50,404 nt of DNA from Kiloniella laminariae DSM 19542 (lineage in GTDB: Bacteria; Pseudomonadota; Alphaproteobacteria; Kiloniellales; Kiloniellaceae): assembly GCF_000374005.1 (NCBI RefSeq), contig NZ_KB893134.1, positions 734,853-785,256 of the forward strand, in the 5' to 3' direction. Within the stretch, counting starts at the first letter, position 1. Each line of letters opens with the position of its first letter. A program made the position numbers and the translations under genes. The notes below the pieces were generated by a model. It did not search any database. It was given only the letters and a program-made list of their open reading frames with translations, and was not told the DNA's origin. Positions 36,877-47,330 of this stretch are shown here, one piece after another.

Positions 36877-38016
36877 ATGCTGGAAACCAAACTTCCCACT
36901 TCAGAACACGCTGCTTCTCAGGACGCTGCTCTTGTGATCGCCCCCAGGTTACTGCCCTGGTACGACCGCCATGCCAGAGAATTGCCATGGCGCAAGGGGC
37001 CACAACATATGAAAGGGGACGGGGGGCGAAGAGAGCTTGCCGACCCTTATCACGTGTGGCTCAGCGAGATCATGCTGCAGCAAACAACCGTTGCAACGGT
37101 GAGAGCATATTTTCTCAAGTTTCTGGAGCTTTGGCCTGCTGTTGAAGATCTTGCTCAGGCGGAGCTGGATCAGGTTCTGACGGCCTGGGCCGGCTTGGGG
37201 TATTATGCCAGAGCGCGCAATCTGCACCGCTGTGCCAAAGTTGTTGCAGAGGAACTGAACGGTATTTTTCCCGATAACGAAGAGGCTTTGCTCAGGCTGC
37301 CCGGTGTGGGGCCCTATACGGCGGCGGCAATTGCCGCGATCGCCTTTGATCGTCCGGCTGCAGTGGTTGATGGAAATGTCGAACGAGTCATCGCCCGGTT
37401 TTATGCCCTGCGGGAGCCCCTGCCCGGTGTGAAGACCACAATCAGAGCTCTGACAGCAGAACAAACCCCGCAAGAACGGCCAGGGGACTATGCACAGGCT
37501 ATGATGGATCTGGGGGCGACAATCTGCACCCCGCGCAATCCGGCCTGCGTTCTCTGTCCAATACAGAAGGGCTGCCAGGGTCTGGAACAGGGAATTGCCG
37601 CAGAACTGCCGGGAAAAGCTCCGAAAAAACTCAAGCCGACCCGCCGGGCTTTTGCCTATCTCTTCCGGGATGAGGCCGGGGCTGTGCTGTTGCGCCGCCG
37701 GGCGGAAAGCGGGCTGCTGGGTGGAATGGTTGAGGTGCCGAGCGGTAATTGGGAAGAGGCGCCTGAGCCGGAACGGGATTCCTTGATGGATACTCTCGGG
37801 CATTGGGAGCTGCTGGAAGGTCAGGTGAAGCATACCTTCACCCATTTTCATTTCGAGATTTCCCTGCTGCAAGCTTGTGTGGGCAAGGATGGGAAAGAAC
37901 CGATTGCCAAGGCACTGGGTGGAAGCTGGTATAGGACAGAGGAGTTCTCAGGACTTGCCTTGCCAACCGTCATGAAAAAGATTTTGCGTCAGGCTCAGCT
38001 ACTTCAAAGGGGTTGA
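36877..38016 (+). CDS. mutY: Adenine DNA glycosylase
   Basis: MutY removes adenine mispaired with 8-oxoguanine. The 379-residue product has E64 (WLSEIMLQQT), a helix-hairpin-helix LPGVGPYTAAA, D165 (VVDGNVERV) and the iron-sulfur cysteines C217, C224, C227 and C233 with 6-2-5 spacing. The C-terminal NUDIX-like domain for 8-oxoG recognition is present (residues about 250-375). An insertion of about 13 residues (GPQHMKGDGGRRE) separates LPWR from ADPYHVWLSE. The open frame extends to 36619 but overlaps DUF721 antisense; ATG 36877 gives a normal N terminus. Confidence 0.95.
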   Translation: MLETKLPTSEHAASQDAALVIAPRLLPWYDRHARELPWRKGPQHMKGDGGRRELADPYHVWLSEIMLQQTTVATVRAYFLKFLELWPAVEDLAQAELDQVLTAWAGLGYYARARNLHRCAKVVAEELNGIFPDNEEALLRLPGVGPYTAAAIAAIAFDRPAAVVDGNVERVIARFYALREPLPGVKTTIRALTAEQTPQERPGDYAQAMMDLGATICTPRNPACVLCPIQKGCQGLEQGIAAELPGKAPKKLKPTRRAFAYLFRDEAGAVLLRRRAESGLLGGMVEVPSGNWEEAPEPERDSLMDTLGHWELLEGQVKHTFTHFHFEISLLQACVGKDGKEPIAKALGGSWYRTEEFSGLALPTVMKKILRQAQLLQRG

Positions 38017-38034
38017 GGGGAACAGTGATCACCG

Positions 38035-38070
38035 CACAAAAAAGGCCCGTCAGATCAGGCCTTTTTTGTG
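38035..38070. terminator. Bidirectional terminator between mutY and ccrM
   Basis: CACAAAAAAGGCC (38035-38047) pairs perfectly with GGCCTTTTTTGTG (38058-38070) around 10 bases. A and T tracts allow use on both strands between the converging genes. Confidence 0.92.
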
Positions 38071-38079
38071 ATATCGGAT

Positions 38080-39250
<1,171 letters not shown>

Positions 39251-39252
<2 letters not shown>

Positions 39253-39898
39253 AGTTGCTTAGCTCGAGTCGTTCACGAACAGGACGAAATGTGCGACGAT
39301 GAGCAGGGGTAACCCCAAGATCTAGTAGTGCCGCACGATGTTCGGCTGTTCCGTACCCCTGGTTTCTTTCCCAGCCATATCCCGGATAATGAATCGAGAG
39401 TTGTTGCATCTGTCTGTCTCTTTCGACCTTTGCAACGACAGAAGCGGCGGCGATTGAGAGGCTGAGACTGTCTCCCTTGATCACTGTTTGACCAGGGCAG
39501 GGCAGCAGGGGTAGACGGTTGCCATCGATCAGGGCGCCGTCGGGTTTGATCTTCAGGTTTTGAAAAGCCCGCTGCATTGCAAGCAGTGATGCCTGCAGAA
39601 TATTGAGCTCATCTATCTCTTCAACGGATGCCTGCCCAAGGGCAATTCTGACAACACCGATCATGTTCAGCTGTGTCAGTTCCGCTGCAAGCTGTTCTCT
39701 CCTTATCGCGGTCAGCTTTTTTGAATCATCCAGTTTCCTGAGCAGAGACAAGGGAGTTCTGAACTGGTCAAGCCAGGCGGCAGCGGCAACAACCGGCCCA
39801 GCCCAGGGGCCGCGCCCTACCTCATCCAGTCCGACAATAATTGCCGGATCAATAGCCAGCTGCTGCTGGAGTTCGATCTCTTTTTGAAAGTCAGGCAT
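39251..39898 (-). CDS. rnhB: Ribonuclease HII
   Basis: RNase HII removes single ribonucleotides and RNA primers from DNA. The 215-residue protein has the catalytic pair D25-E26 in GLDEVGRGPWAGPVVAAA, then D125 (LIDGN), and D143 and D161 as further active-site or conserved acidic residues. The GYGTAEHRAALL segment near the C terminus is typical. It lies immediately upstream of ccrM, an arrangement common in alphaproteobacteria. The antiporter gene ends 18... bases upstream in the opposite sense of transcription order: it starts at 41331 and ends at 39916 on the same strand. Confidence 0.96.
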
Positions 39899-39915
39899 AA
39901 GCGGAATGAAACGAG

Positions 39916-41331
39916 CTAAGATTTGACTGCGCTGTCGATCGCATCGTCTGTTTCTGGAGTATCATCCGGGGCAGAGGAATCCTGATGGTCTGCAGCTACG
40001 CCACCCTTTGATGGTTCTTCAGCAGTTGTTTCTGGCTCTTGAGGGGGCTTTCCCAGTTTTGCCAGCACTGTGGCGACAAAAACCTGAAGAGTCAGGCTGG
40101 CGCGTCTGATGGCATTGACTTCGGGGCCATAGGTCAAGCGCATTGTTTCCCGCCCGGAGGTAACACCCAGCTGGGCGATCTGATGCAATCTGCGGGCACT
40201 GAAAAGCCAGAAGGGGCTGGTAAAGAGCGAGATAACTGTCACGGAAACCACCAGGCGATAGTTATCGTCACTCAGTACACCTGCGCCAATCCCCAGTGCG
40301 GCAAGAATAAAGGAGAACTCGCCAAGCTGGGCCAGCAGAGCGCCGGAGATAAAGGCTCTGGGCCAGCTCTCGCCGAGAAACCGCAGCAGAACAATGTTGA
40401 AGGCGGTCTTAAAAAGGGCAACAAAAAGAACCAGAAGGAAGACCAGCCCAAAGTTTTCCCAGATGTAACCTGCATCAAGCAGCAGGCCGATGGAGAGGAA
40501 AAAGACCATCAGCAAGATGCTCTGGATTGGGGCGACCTGGCGAATCATGACCTTGTGGCTGGCCGAGTTGCCCAGAACCAGCCCGGCAAGGAAAGCTCCG
40601 TATGCAGCAGAAAGTCCCATGATCCCGGAGAGTGCTGCGGCACCAAAACAGAATGCCATGCCGGCAAGAGGGGTGAGATCCTCGTTATCGCCGATCGAAC
40701 GGGCTAAAGGAATTTGCAGCCCACGTCTTTTACTGAGAAAGGCGAGCAACAAGGCAAGAAAGGCGATCGAGAAGCCAACCTTGATGATGGCTTCGCTGCC
40801 GGTGCCGCCCTCGCTGCCAAAGGAGCCAACCAGCAGCATCATGGGAACAACGGCGAGATCCTGCGCAATGAGGATGCCAATTGTGACCTGTCCGACGCGG
40901 GTGTTCTGCTCGTTGATTTCCTTGAGCATTTTGACGGCGACGGCCGTGCTGGAAAGGGCAAAGACAAAGCCGAAAAAGAGGCTTAATTCGATGCTCCAGT
41001 CCAGGGCATAGCCAAGGGCAAGCATGCCGCCGACGCCGACGCCGATCTGCAGCGCAGTGGTGACCAGCGCGATCTTCCAGACTTCTTTAATCCCGCGCAG
41101 AGAAAGCTCCATACCGATGACAAAGAGCAGCATCAAGACACCGAGTTCAGCAAGGGTAGAGATGTTGTCACGATTGTCTACGAGGCCGAGACCTGTCGGG
41201 CCAAGCAGGACACCGGCGAGGATATAGCCGAGCACAGGGGGCTGTTTGAAATGCCGCATGGCTATCCCGCAGGCCAGGGCTCCCAAAATGACGATTGCCA
41301 GACCTGTTAGGCTACCACTGTGATCGTGCAT
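39916..41331 (-). CDS. CPA2 family cation:proton antiporter
   Basis: A 471-residue membrane protein with about 12 helices, matching the monovalent cation:proton antiporter-2 family (KefB/YbaL-like). The start QPPVLGYILAGVLLGP and the EFSFILAALG segment near residue 341 are typical. The TrkA-N nucleotide-binding domain found in KefB/KefC is absent; instead there is a short acidic Pro/Glu/Asp-rich tail. Potassium or sodium exchange for protons is expected, but the ion is not determinable. It is followed 17 bases later by rnhB on the same strand. Confidence 0.9.
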   Translation of the reverse strand: MHDHSGSLTGLAIVILGALACGIAMRHFKQPPVLGYILAGVLLGPTGLGLVDNRDNISTLAELGVLMLLFVIGMELSLRGIKEVWKIALVTTALQIGVGVGGMLALGYALDWSIELSLFFGFVFALSSTAVAVKMLKEINEQNTRVGQVTIGILIAQDLAVVPMMLLVGSFGSEGGTGSEAIIKVGFSIAFLALLLAFLSKRRGLQIPLARSIGDNEDLTPLAGMAFCFGAAALSGIMGLSAAYGAFLAGLVLGNSASHKVMIRQVAPIQSILLMVFFLSIGLLLDAGYIWENFGLVFLLVLFVALFKTAFNIVLLRFLGESWPRAFISGALLAQLGEFSFILAALGIGAGVLSDDNYRLVVSVTVISLFTSPFWLFSARRLHQIAQLGVTSGRETMRLTYGPEVNAIRRASLTLQVFVATVLAKLGKPPQEPETTAEEPSKGGVAADHQDSSAPDDTPETDDAIDSAVKS

Positions 41332-41399
41332 CGGTGTTTTCTGTCCTGCTGTGTTCTGGGTTTATCATGAAGGAAAGGTTTTCCCCCGGCTTGCCTGAT

Positions 41400-41936
41400 T
41401 CAGGAAAGGTGTTCCTGCAGGCGTGGCATCAATTCTACCAGATTACAGGGGCGATGGCGATTATCCAGCTGTGATTTGAGAATCTCTCCCCAGCCATCTT
41501 TGCAAGCGGAAGGTGAGCCGGGCAGGGCAAAGAGATAGGTTCCTTTTGCGACGCCGCCGATGGCTCTGCTCTGCATGGTCGAAGTGCCGATTTTGGCAAA
41601 GCTGATCCAGCGGAAGAGCTCGCCAAATCCTTCAATCTCTTTTTCCATTACGGTCTTCAGGGCTTCGGGAGTAGTGTCCCGTCCTGTTACTCCGGTGCCT
41701 CCGGTAGAGATAACAACATCAATGGCCGGATCATTCACGTGGGCTGTGAAAATGGAGACAATCTTGTCCAGATCATCCTTGACGATAGATCTGGCGCGAA
41801 CTTTGTGCCCATCTTCGAGAATCATCTTTTCCAGTATATCTCCGGAGCGATCATCTGCAGCGGTTCTGGAATCGGAAACTGTGACGATTGCGATGTTTAC
41901 GGGTAGAAAAGGGCGCGTTTCATCGAGCTTTGGCAT
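41400..41936 (-). CDS. moaB: Molybdenum cofactor biosynthesis protein MoaB
   Basis: A 178-residue MoaB/MogA-family protein that adenylates molybdopterin before molybdenum insertion. Motifs include VSDSRT, the STGGTGVTGRDTTPEA loop near residue 80, and the ALPGSPSA segment near residue 137. I start at ATG 41936; an in-frame ATG at 42050 would add 38 residues overlapping the transglycosylase gene. The chosen start overlaps that upstream gene by 17 bases, so the two are likely co-translated. Confidence 0.93.
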   Translation of the reverse strand: MPKLDETRPFLPVNIAIVTVSDSRTAADDRSGDILEKMILEDGHKVRARSIVKDDLDKIVSIFTAHVNDPAIDVVISTGGTGVTGRDTTPEALKTVMEKEIEGFGELFRWISFAKIGTSTMQSRAIGGVAKGTYLFALPGSPSACKDGWGEILKSQLDNRHRPCNLVELMPRLQEHLS

Positions 41937-43863
41937 TGTTGGCGATATCCGATCCAGTGCTGGGAGTATTTCTGTCCTGTGCTTCGTATCGCGGCCAGCG
42001 TCCCGCGGCAAGGGCATCAAGAGAGGGAGAGGCCTGATTGAGGCGTGCACGGTAGATCCAGAGGTTGGTCAGGACTCGCTCGATGAAAAGGCGGGTTTCA
42101 TGGGACGGTATACTTTCGATGAAGAGCAGGGGATCGTCATTGTGATTGGTGTTGCGCTCCCACTTGCCCAGATTTCCCGGTCCGCCGTTATAGGCGGTAG
42201 CCAATTTGAACAAATCGCCCTGGACATAAGAGTGAGTGAGGAGGTAGCTGAGATACTTCTGTCCAAGCTCGAGGTTGAGTGATGGGTCGTAGAGTTCGTT
42301 TCTATCTGCCCCGCGAAAACTGCGTTTCTCGTCAATGAAGGTCGCGGTCTGTGGCATGAGCTGAAGTAACCCTCGTGCGCCGTCCGGGCTTTTGGCATTC
42401 GGGTTGAAAGAAGATTCCTGACGCATGAAGGCATAGACCAGGGCACGGTCAATCTCATACCCTCCCGTGGGTTCCCATTGAGGAATGGGGTAGAGGGCTG
42501 TGTCGATAATGCCCCAGCTGTCCGAGGGGAGTTGGCGTTCCTGTTTTTCTTCCGCGGCCATCCGCGCCCCAAGCCTGAAAGCCAGTCTGGGCATGCCGAT
42601 CTGTTCCGTCAGCTCAAGAAAAGCATAGATCTCGTCACCTTCGATGCTGCCGATGACCTGCGAAAGTTCCTCTCTGGCTTCATCGGTTTTATCGAGTTGT
42701 AACAGAGCCAGTGCCCGGCGGCTGGTAGGGTAACTCTCGAGAATTTCAACAGTATCCAGGCCAAGAGCCAGAGGGGAGGTTTCGAAAACAAGGTCCAGCC
42801 CAAGCGCCCGCCGCGCCAGCACTCCGTAAAAAGTTCTGGGGTATTCAGCAGCCTGATAGAGGCGCTTGCTGACATCCTGGGGGGCCTTCAGTTTCAAATT
42901 GGTTCTGGCGGTCCAGTAGGCTCCGGCTGAGCGCATCCAGCTGTTTGCTCTTGTCGCGTCGGCCAAAGTAGAAAAGTGTTTTCTGGCGAGGTCAATCTGG
43001 CCCATGCGCCAGGCAGCCAGTCCGGCAATCCAGTCGGACGAAGGGACATATTTTCTGGATTTTGTGGCTTCCACTGCCAGATCATAGGCTTTCTGGTCCT
43101 TGCCATAGTAGTACCAGGCGGCAGCCAGTTTGGCGTAAGTCTGGTCTATCTCAACCTTGTCGAGAAGATGTTTGGCTTTGGCGGACTGCAGGGCTTCTTC
43201 TGTTACCGACAGGCGGGTGTTCAGGATATTCCGTCGGAGCTGGCTCTTGAGTTGACGTGCCTTTTTCTGGTCAGCGCTGGAGAGCTTTTTGCCAGAGCGA
43301 TAATTATAGTTTTTTCCATAGGCCCGATAGGAAGCGCTCTTATGTTGGACAGGTTTGTCCGGCATGGCGTAATTCTTCGGACGTCTCTGCAAAGCCAGCT
43401 TGTAGATTGTATCGGCCTGGGGGTGGTCTGCATACTCACCCAGCCACTCTTTGAGTTCTTTGTATTTCGATCTGTAGGCCGTTGGATGCAGAAATTTTTG
43501 CGCCAGCACATGTCCCATAAGGGTCTTGTCTTGCAGTTTGGCAATCTGTTTCTCGGCTTCCGGCCAGCGTCCCTGTTCCTGAAGAGCAAAAATCTTGGTG
43601 TAAATCTTGATGTCATCTTCTTGCAGAATAACCGGGAGCTCACCAGGCTTTAGCGCTTCGGTCTGATCTGCAAGGGGGGCGATCTGTTCAGGAACAGGTG
43701 TAGAGGCCTGGGCATTCCAAGACGTTGTGCCAAAGCTGCCACTAAAAACCAGCGTAAGAGTAATGGTGGTGGCATATATAAATGGCCGCCACTGAGCGAA
43801 TGTTGTCATAACGAGCTGGTTTTCCCCCATCTTGCGCGCGAGTGTCATAAATCCAAATTTCAT
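41920..43863 (-). CDS. Soluble lytic murein transglycosylase (Slt type)
   Basis: A 647-residue periplasmic enzyme that cleaves glycan strands of peptidoglycan to 1,6-anhydro ends. A signal or anchor segment lies at about residues 28-45. An alpha-helical superhelix (TPR-like U domain) fills 80-430. The C-terminal SLT domain has catalytic E483 in RQESSFNP, with GARGLLQLMPQTA and the AYNGGPGNL motif. ATG 43863 is preceded by GAGATCAG; ATG 43809 is an alternative that gives a shorter leader. It overlaps moaB. Confidence 0.93.
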   Translation of the reverse strand: MKFGFMTLARKMGENQLVMTTFAQWRPFIYATTITLTLVFSGSFGTTSWNAQASTPVPEQIAPLADQTEALKPGELPVILQEDDIKIYTKIFALQEQGRWPEAEKQIAKLQDKTLMGHVLAQKFLHPTAYRSKYKELKEWLGEYADHPQADTIYKLALQRRPKNYAMPDKPVQHKSASYRAYGKNYNYRSGKKLSSADQKKARQLKSQLRRNILNTRLSVTEEALQSAKAKHLLDKVEIDQTYAKLAAAWYYYGKDQKAYDLAVEATKSRKYVPSSDWIAGLAAWRMGQIDLARKHFSTLADATRANSWMRSAGAYWTARTNLKLKAPQDVSKRLYQAAEYPRTFYGVLARRALGLDLVFETSPLALGLDTVEILESYPTSRRALALLQLDKTDEAREELSQVIGSIEGDEIYAFLELTEQIGMPRLAFRLGARMAAEEKQERQLPSDSWGIIDTALYPIPQWEPTGGYEIDRALVYAFMRQESSFNPNAKSPDGARGLLQLMPQTATFIDEKRSFRGADRNELYDPSLNLELGQKYLSYLLTHSYVQGDLFKLATAYNGGPGNLGKWERNTNHNDDPLLFIESIPSHETRLFIERVLTNLWIYRARLNQASPSLDALAAGRWPRYEAQDRNTPSTGSDIANNAKAR

Positions 43864-44012
43864 CTGATCTCGGATTATGACTTCTGTTCCTGTTTGCGAT
43901 TTCCCCCGGAAAACGGGAACAGGGTAGTAAATTCAGGCCTTGATCGCAACCGCCCAAAGAAAGCTATCTATGGAACGTTCGTGTTCTTTGTATAAAATTT
44001 TATATACCCGGG

Positions 44013-44039
44013 ATTTTAAGAATAGGTGAAGATTGTCAA
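44013..44039 (-). promoter_or_regulatory. Candidate promoter upstream of the transglycosylase
   Basis: On the minus strand TTGACA (44039-44034) is followed after a short 15-base spacer by TAAAAT (44018-44013). A 14-bp palindrome TATAAAATTTTATA (43991-44004) lies directly downstream and could be an operator. The spacer is suboptimal. Confidence 0.3.
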
Positions 44040-44090
44040 AGCAGCAGTGAATATAGCGAAGAGGTATAATTGGCGTTAATATGGTTTTTA

Positions 44091-45014
44091 TTATGCTGGT
44101 CCAGATAAAAGGGCTGTCCTGACGAGGCGCAAGTCATGCCATGCCAGAGCTTTCTGACGGGGGGTGTTTAAAAGCATATGCGGGGCGAAGGTGGCGAGGG
44201 TTTTGATCTCGCGTTTCCCGGGCAGAGTATAGCTGCCCCACTTGCCTCTCTGGCGCAGGAGGCTGGCATCGGGGTCGATGAGGCTCCGCAAGGCAGTCTC
44301 GCCCATGATCAGCAAAATTTCCGGCTGGATCAATTCGATTTGTTTTTCGATAAAAGGTTTGCAACAGGCAAGATCGTTTGCTGTAGGCTTTTTATCACCG
44401 GGTGGGCGCCAGAAGACTGAAGAAGTCAGGTAAACTTCTTCGAGCGACAGGCCTATACTCTTTAACATGTTAATCAGCAGAGCCCGATTTTGCCCGGCCA
44501 CGGTCGTTCCCTCGCGGTCTTCTTCTGCCCTGGGGGCGCCGAGGACAATCATAAGTCTGGCCGAAACAGCTTTTGCTTCAAAAACGGTACTGATCGCCGT
44601 TTTTTGCAACGAGCAACCCTCGAATTTCCCCAAGGCCTCTGCAAGAGCGGGAATAGAGGTTGCCGATTTTGCCAGTTGATCCGCTTCTGTCAGGGTGCGC
44701 TGGAATGACTGCAAGGCACGCCCGGCCGTTGTTATCGGTTTTATTGGGGGGGCTGCTGCGGTGGCTGTGTTTGAGGGGGCGTTATCGCCAGTGCCTGAAG
44801 TCTGCTTGGAGGGCTCTCCGGGAACACTCCGGCTGGTCAGAGCATGGGCATAGCTGTCGATAGCGGCTGATCCTGTTGTTTCATCGACCCCAAAATCATG
44901 TTGCCATTCGAGAGCCGCGAGCAGTTCATCCCGGGACCAGTCATCCAGAGACCCGACATAGCCGTACTCCCTGCCTTCTGAAGATTCGTCTTGATTGGGG
45001 ATTTCGCTGCTCAT
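44091..45014 (-). CDS. Uracil-DNA glycosylase family 4-like protein, divergent motifs
   Basis: About 307 residues. The N-terminal 100 residues are low-complexity and Pro/Ala/Thr-rich. The C-terminal 180 match the family 4 UDG fold: FEGCSLQKTA, then VLGAPRAEEDREGTTVAGQ, the VYLTSSVFWRPPG strand and a C-terminal TFAPHMLLNTPRQKALAWHDL. The usual GEAPG is GAPRA, and the usual H-P dipeptide of the final motif reads A-P-H. Only one cysteine lies in the first Fe-S region and a CC pair near residue 220, so the cluster may be absent or altered. It may remove damaged bases or be catalytically changed. Start ATG 45014 is preferred; GTG 45023 is in frame. Confidence 0.8.
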   Translation of the reverse strand: MSSEIPNQDESSEGREYGYVGSLDDWSRDELLAALEWQHDFGVDETTGSAAIDSYAHALTSRSVPGEPSKQTSGTGDNAPSNTATAAAPPIKPITTAGRALQSFQRTLTEADQLAKSATSIPALAEALGKFEGCSLQKTAISTVFEAKAVSARLMIVLGAPRAEEDREGTTVAGQNRALLINMLKSIGLSLEEVYLTSSVFWRPPGDKKPTANDLACCKPFIEKQIELIQPEILLIMGETALRSLIDPDASLLRQRGKWGSYTLPGKREIKTLATFAPHMLLNTPRQKALAWHDLRLVRTALLSGPA

Positions 45015-45476
45015 CGTACTCACTTGTTACATCACGGGGCCGCAATTTAAACTACAGCCCGTACCCAGTCCTGTTTAAAATTAAATCGGGAACAAACCAA
45101 TCATTATCTCTGTTTTTTTATGAAAGAGCAGGCTTGCTCTCGCGATAAATCCTGTAAGCGGTTCCGGAAGAGAACGAAAAATTTCGAAGCTAAAAAGGTC
45201 GTGATATTATGCAGTCAGGAAAGAAAATGATTATTGCCAGCTATTATTTGGTTCTTCTGTGTCGTTATTGTTAAATTGCTGCAACGCGAAAATCATTATA
45301 AATTAGCATTGAGTTTTGTGAAAAAAATAGGCAAGTTTTTCACGTAATATTTTGGGGTTGCTGTTCTCGCCACAATAATGATGACGAGGATAGCTGGCTT
45401 TACACGGGTTTAGATGCTCTTGGGACAGAAGTGACAGGATAGTCACAATGCCCACGAACTCAGATGGAGAGAGTTT
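45015..45476. other. Non-coding divergent region upstream of ETF-QO (462 bp)
   Basis: No convincing gene is present; the only short frames are under 25 codons without ribosome sites. It holds a small hairpin (AGAGCA/TGCTCT, 45125-45140), an 8-bp dyad GTGAAAAA...TTTTTCAC (45318-45343), and a hairpin GTGAC...GTCAC (45431-45446) near the ETF-QO start. AT-rich runs at 45230-45310 may include promoters for either flanking gene. Confidence 0.5.
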
Positions 45477-45497
45477 ATGGAACGCGAGTTTATGGAA
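45471..45497 (+). repeat. 15-bp tandem duplication spanning the ETF-QO start
   Basis: GAGTTTATGGAA occurs at 45471-45482 and again at 45486-45497, 15 bases apart and in the same reading frame, giving two ATG starts (45477 and 45492), each after a purine-rich stretch. Confidence 0.75.
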
Positions 45498-47135
45498 TAT
45501 GACGTCGTCATCGTGGGGGCGGGACCTGCAGGGCTCGCGGCGGCGATCAAACTGCGACAGATGTCGATTGAAAGTGGTAAAGAAGTCTCTGTCTGTGTGC
45601 TTGAGAAGGGCTCGGAAGTCGGCGCGCACATTTTTTCCGGGGCGGTATTTGAGCCTCGCGCTCTAAACGAGCTGATTCCCGACTGGAAAGAAAAAGGAGC
45701 GCCGCTGAACGCACCTGTTTCGGATGAGAAATTCCTTCTGTTGAGTGAAAAAGGCTCAATCAAATTTCCCGTAAGTCTTTTGCCAGCTGAAATGCACAAC
45801 GATGGGAACTATGTCATTTCCCTCGGAAACCTGTGCCGTTGGCTCGGCGAACGCGCAGAAGAACTTGGTGTGGAAATCTACCCGGGCTTTGCTGCCTCTG
45901 AAGTGGTCTATCACGAAGATGGCCGGGTCAAGGGCGTTGCAACCGGCGATATGGGCGTGAGCAAGTCTGGCGATCAGAAAGACTCCTTCATGCCGGGGAT
46001 GGAACTGCATGGTAAATACACCTTCTTTGCCGAAGGGTGCCGCGGTTCTCTCAGTAAAGGCCTGATGGAAAAATTCAATCTGCGTGAAAACTGTGATCCG
46101 CAGACCTATGGCCTTGGTATGAAAGAGCTTTGGGAGCTGGATCCCGCCAAACACAAGCCGGGAACTGTCGTACATACTGCGGGTTGGCCCATGAACAGTT
46201 CGACCTGGGGTGGATCTTTCATCTATCACCTGGAAAATGGGCAGGCCTATGTGGGGTATGTGGTTGGTCTTGACTATGAGAATCCGCATCTATTCCCCTT
46301 TGGCGAGTTCCAGCGCTTTAAGATGCACCCCGCGATCGCAGAAATGCTCGAAGGTGGGAAGCGTATTTCCTACGGCGCCCGTGCTCTGAATGAAGGGGGC
46401 CTGCAATCCATACCCGATCTGGCATTCCCTGGTGGGGCTCTGATCGGTTGTTCTGCCGGGTTCCTGAATGTTGCCAAGATCAAAGGCAGTCACAACGCGA
46501 TGAAGACGGGGATGCTGGCTGCGGAAAGTGCCTTTGCAGCAATCACGGAAAATGCTGAAGGAACAGTGCCCGCGATTCTGTCGAGTTACCCGGAAGCCTA
46601 CAAAAATTCCTGGGTTTATGAAGAGCTTTATACCTCGCGCAACTTCCGGCCAGCTTTTAACAAGTTTGGGCTGTGGGGATCAATGCTGTATTCCGGGATT
46701 GATCTCAAGGTTCTCCGCGGCAAGCTGCCCTGGACTTTCCGTCATAAACACTCTGATCATGAAACCCTGAAGCCTGCCTCGAGTATGCCGCGGATTGAAT
46801 ATCCGAAGGCAGATGGCAAGCTCTCGTTTGATCGTTTGTCATCTGTATTTATCTCGGGGACAAACCACGAAGAAGACCAACCCTGTCATTTGCAATTGAA
46901 AGACAGCTCAGTCCCTATTGCCCATAATCTGGCTGTGTTTGATGCACCGGAACAGCGGTTTTGTCCTGCAGGAGTATATGAAATCGTCCGGGATGATGAT
47001 GGCGGAAACCCTCAATTGCAAATCAATGCCCAGAACTGTCTGCATTGCAAAACCTGTGACATCAAGGACCCGACCCAGAATATCAACTGGGTTACCCCTG
47101 AAGGCTCAGGTGGTCCGAACTATCCGAACATGTAG
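45477..47135 (+). CDS. Electron transfer flavoprotein-ubiquinone oxidoreductase
   Basis: This membrane-associated FAD/[4Fe-4S] enzyme passes electrons from ETF (fatty acid and amino acid oxidation) to ubiquinone. The 552-residue product has the FAD-binding [13 protein letters not shown] near residue 15, the internal [10 protein letters not shown] and GCSAGFLNV blocks, and the C-terminal cluster cysteines C496, C521, C524 and C527 with the ending [17 protein letters not shown]. The start could be ATG 45477 or 45492, which lie in a tandem duplication. A strong terminator follows. Confidence 0.97.
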   Translation: MEREFMEYDVVIVGAGPAGLAAAIKLRQMSIESGKEVSVCVLEKGSEVGAHIFSGAVFEPRALNELIPDWKEKGAPLNAPVSDEKFLLLSEKGSIKFPVSLLPAEMHNDGNYVISLGNLCRWLGERAEELGVEIYPGFAASEVVYHEDGRVKGVATGDMGVSKSGDQKDSFMPGMELHGKYTFFAEGCRGSLSKGLMEKFNLRENCDPQTYGLGMKELWELDPAKHKPGTVVHTAGWPMNSSTWGGSFIYHLENGQAYVGYVVGLDYENPHLFPFGEFQRFKMHPAIAEMLEGGKRISYGARALNEGGLQSIPDLAFPGGALIGCSAGFLNVAKIKGSHNAMKTGMLAAESAFAAITENAEGTVPAILSSYPEAYKNSWVYEELYTSRNFRPAFNKFGLWGSMLYSGIDLKVLRGKLPWTFRHKHSDHETLKPASSMPRIEYPKADGKLSFDRLSSVFISGTNHEEDQPCHLQLKDSSVPIAHNLAVFDAPEQRFCPAGVYEIVRDDDGGNPQLQINAQNCLHCKTCDIKDPTQNINWVTPEGSGGPNYPNM

Positions 47136-47196
47136 GGTGTGAGAGAATCACTGTTGATTCAAACGGCCTGATATAAACGAACGGCGGATAGTGAAA

Positions 47197-47231
47197 AAAA
47201 ACGGGAAGATTCCATATGAATCTTCCCGTTT
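47197..47231. terminator. Terminator after the ETF-QO gene
   Basis: AAAACGGGAAGATT (47197-47210) pairs perfectly with AATCTTCCCGTTTT (47218-47231) around CCATATG, a 14-bp stem with T-rich end. The following gene is in the same direction, so it isolates ETF-QO from the TPR gene. Confidence 0.9.
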
Positions 47232-47330
47232 TCTTATTAAGTAACCGTAACTTGAGCAGCGCGTGCTTGGCGCGGCAGTTGTAGAAGGGTAGACTGCTTT
47301 CAATTCATGTCCGGCGAAGAGGAGGATGAT

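Noticed and set aside
41937-42050. 38-residue N-terminal extension of moaB
   Set aside because: It lies fully within the transglycosylase coding region, and MoaB proteins have about 178 residues.
45210-45275. Short frame of about 22 codons upstream of ETF-QO
   Set aside because: No ribosome site, no conservation evidence, and no hydrophobic or regulatory peptide pattern.
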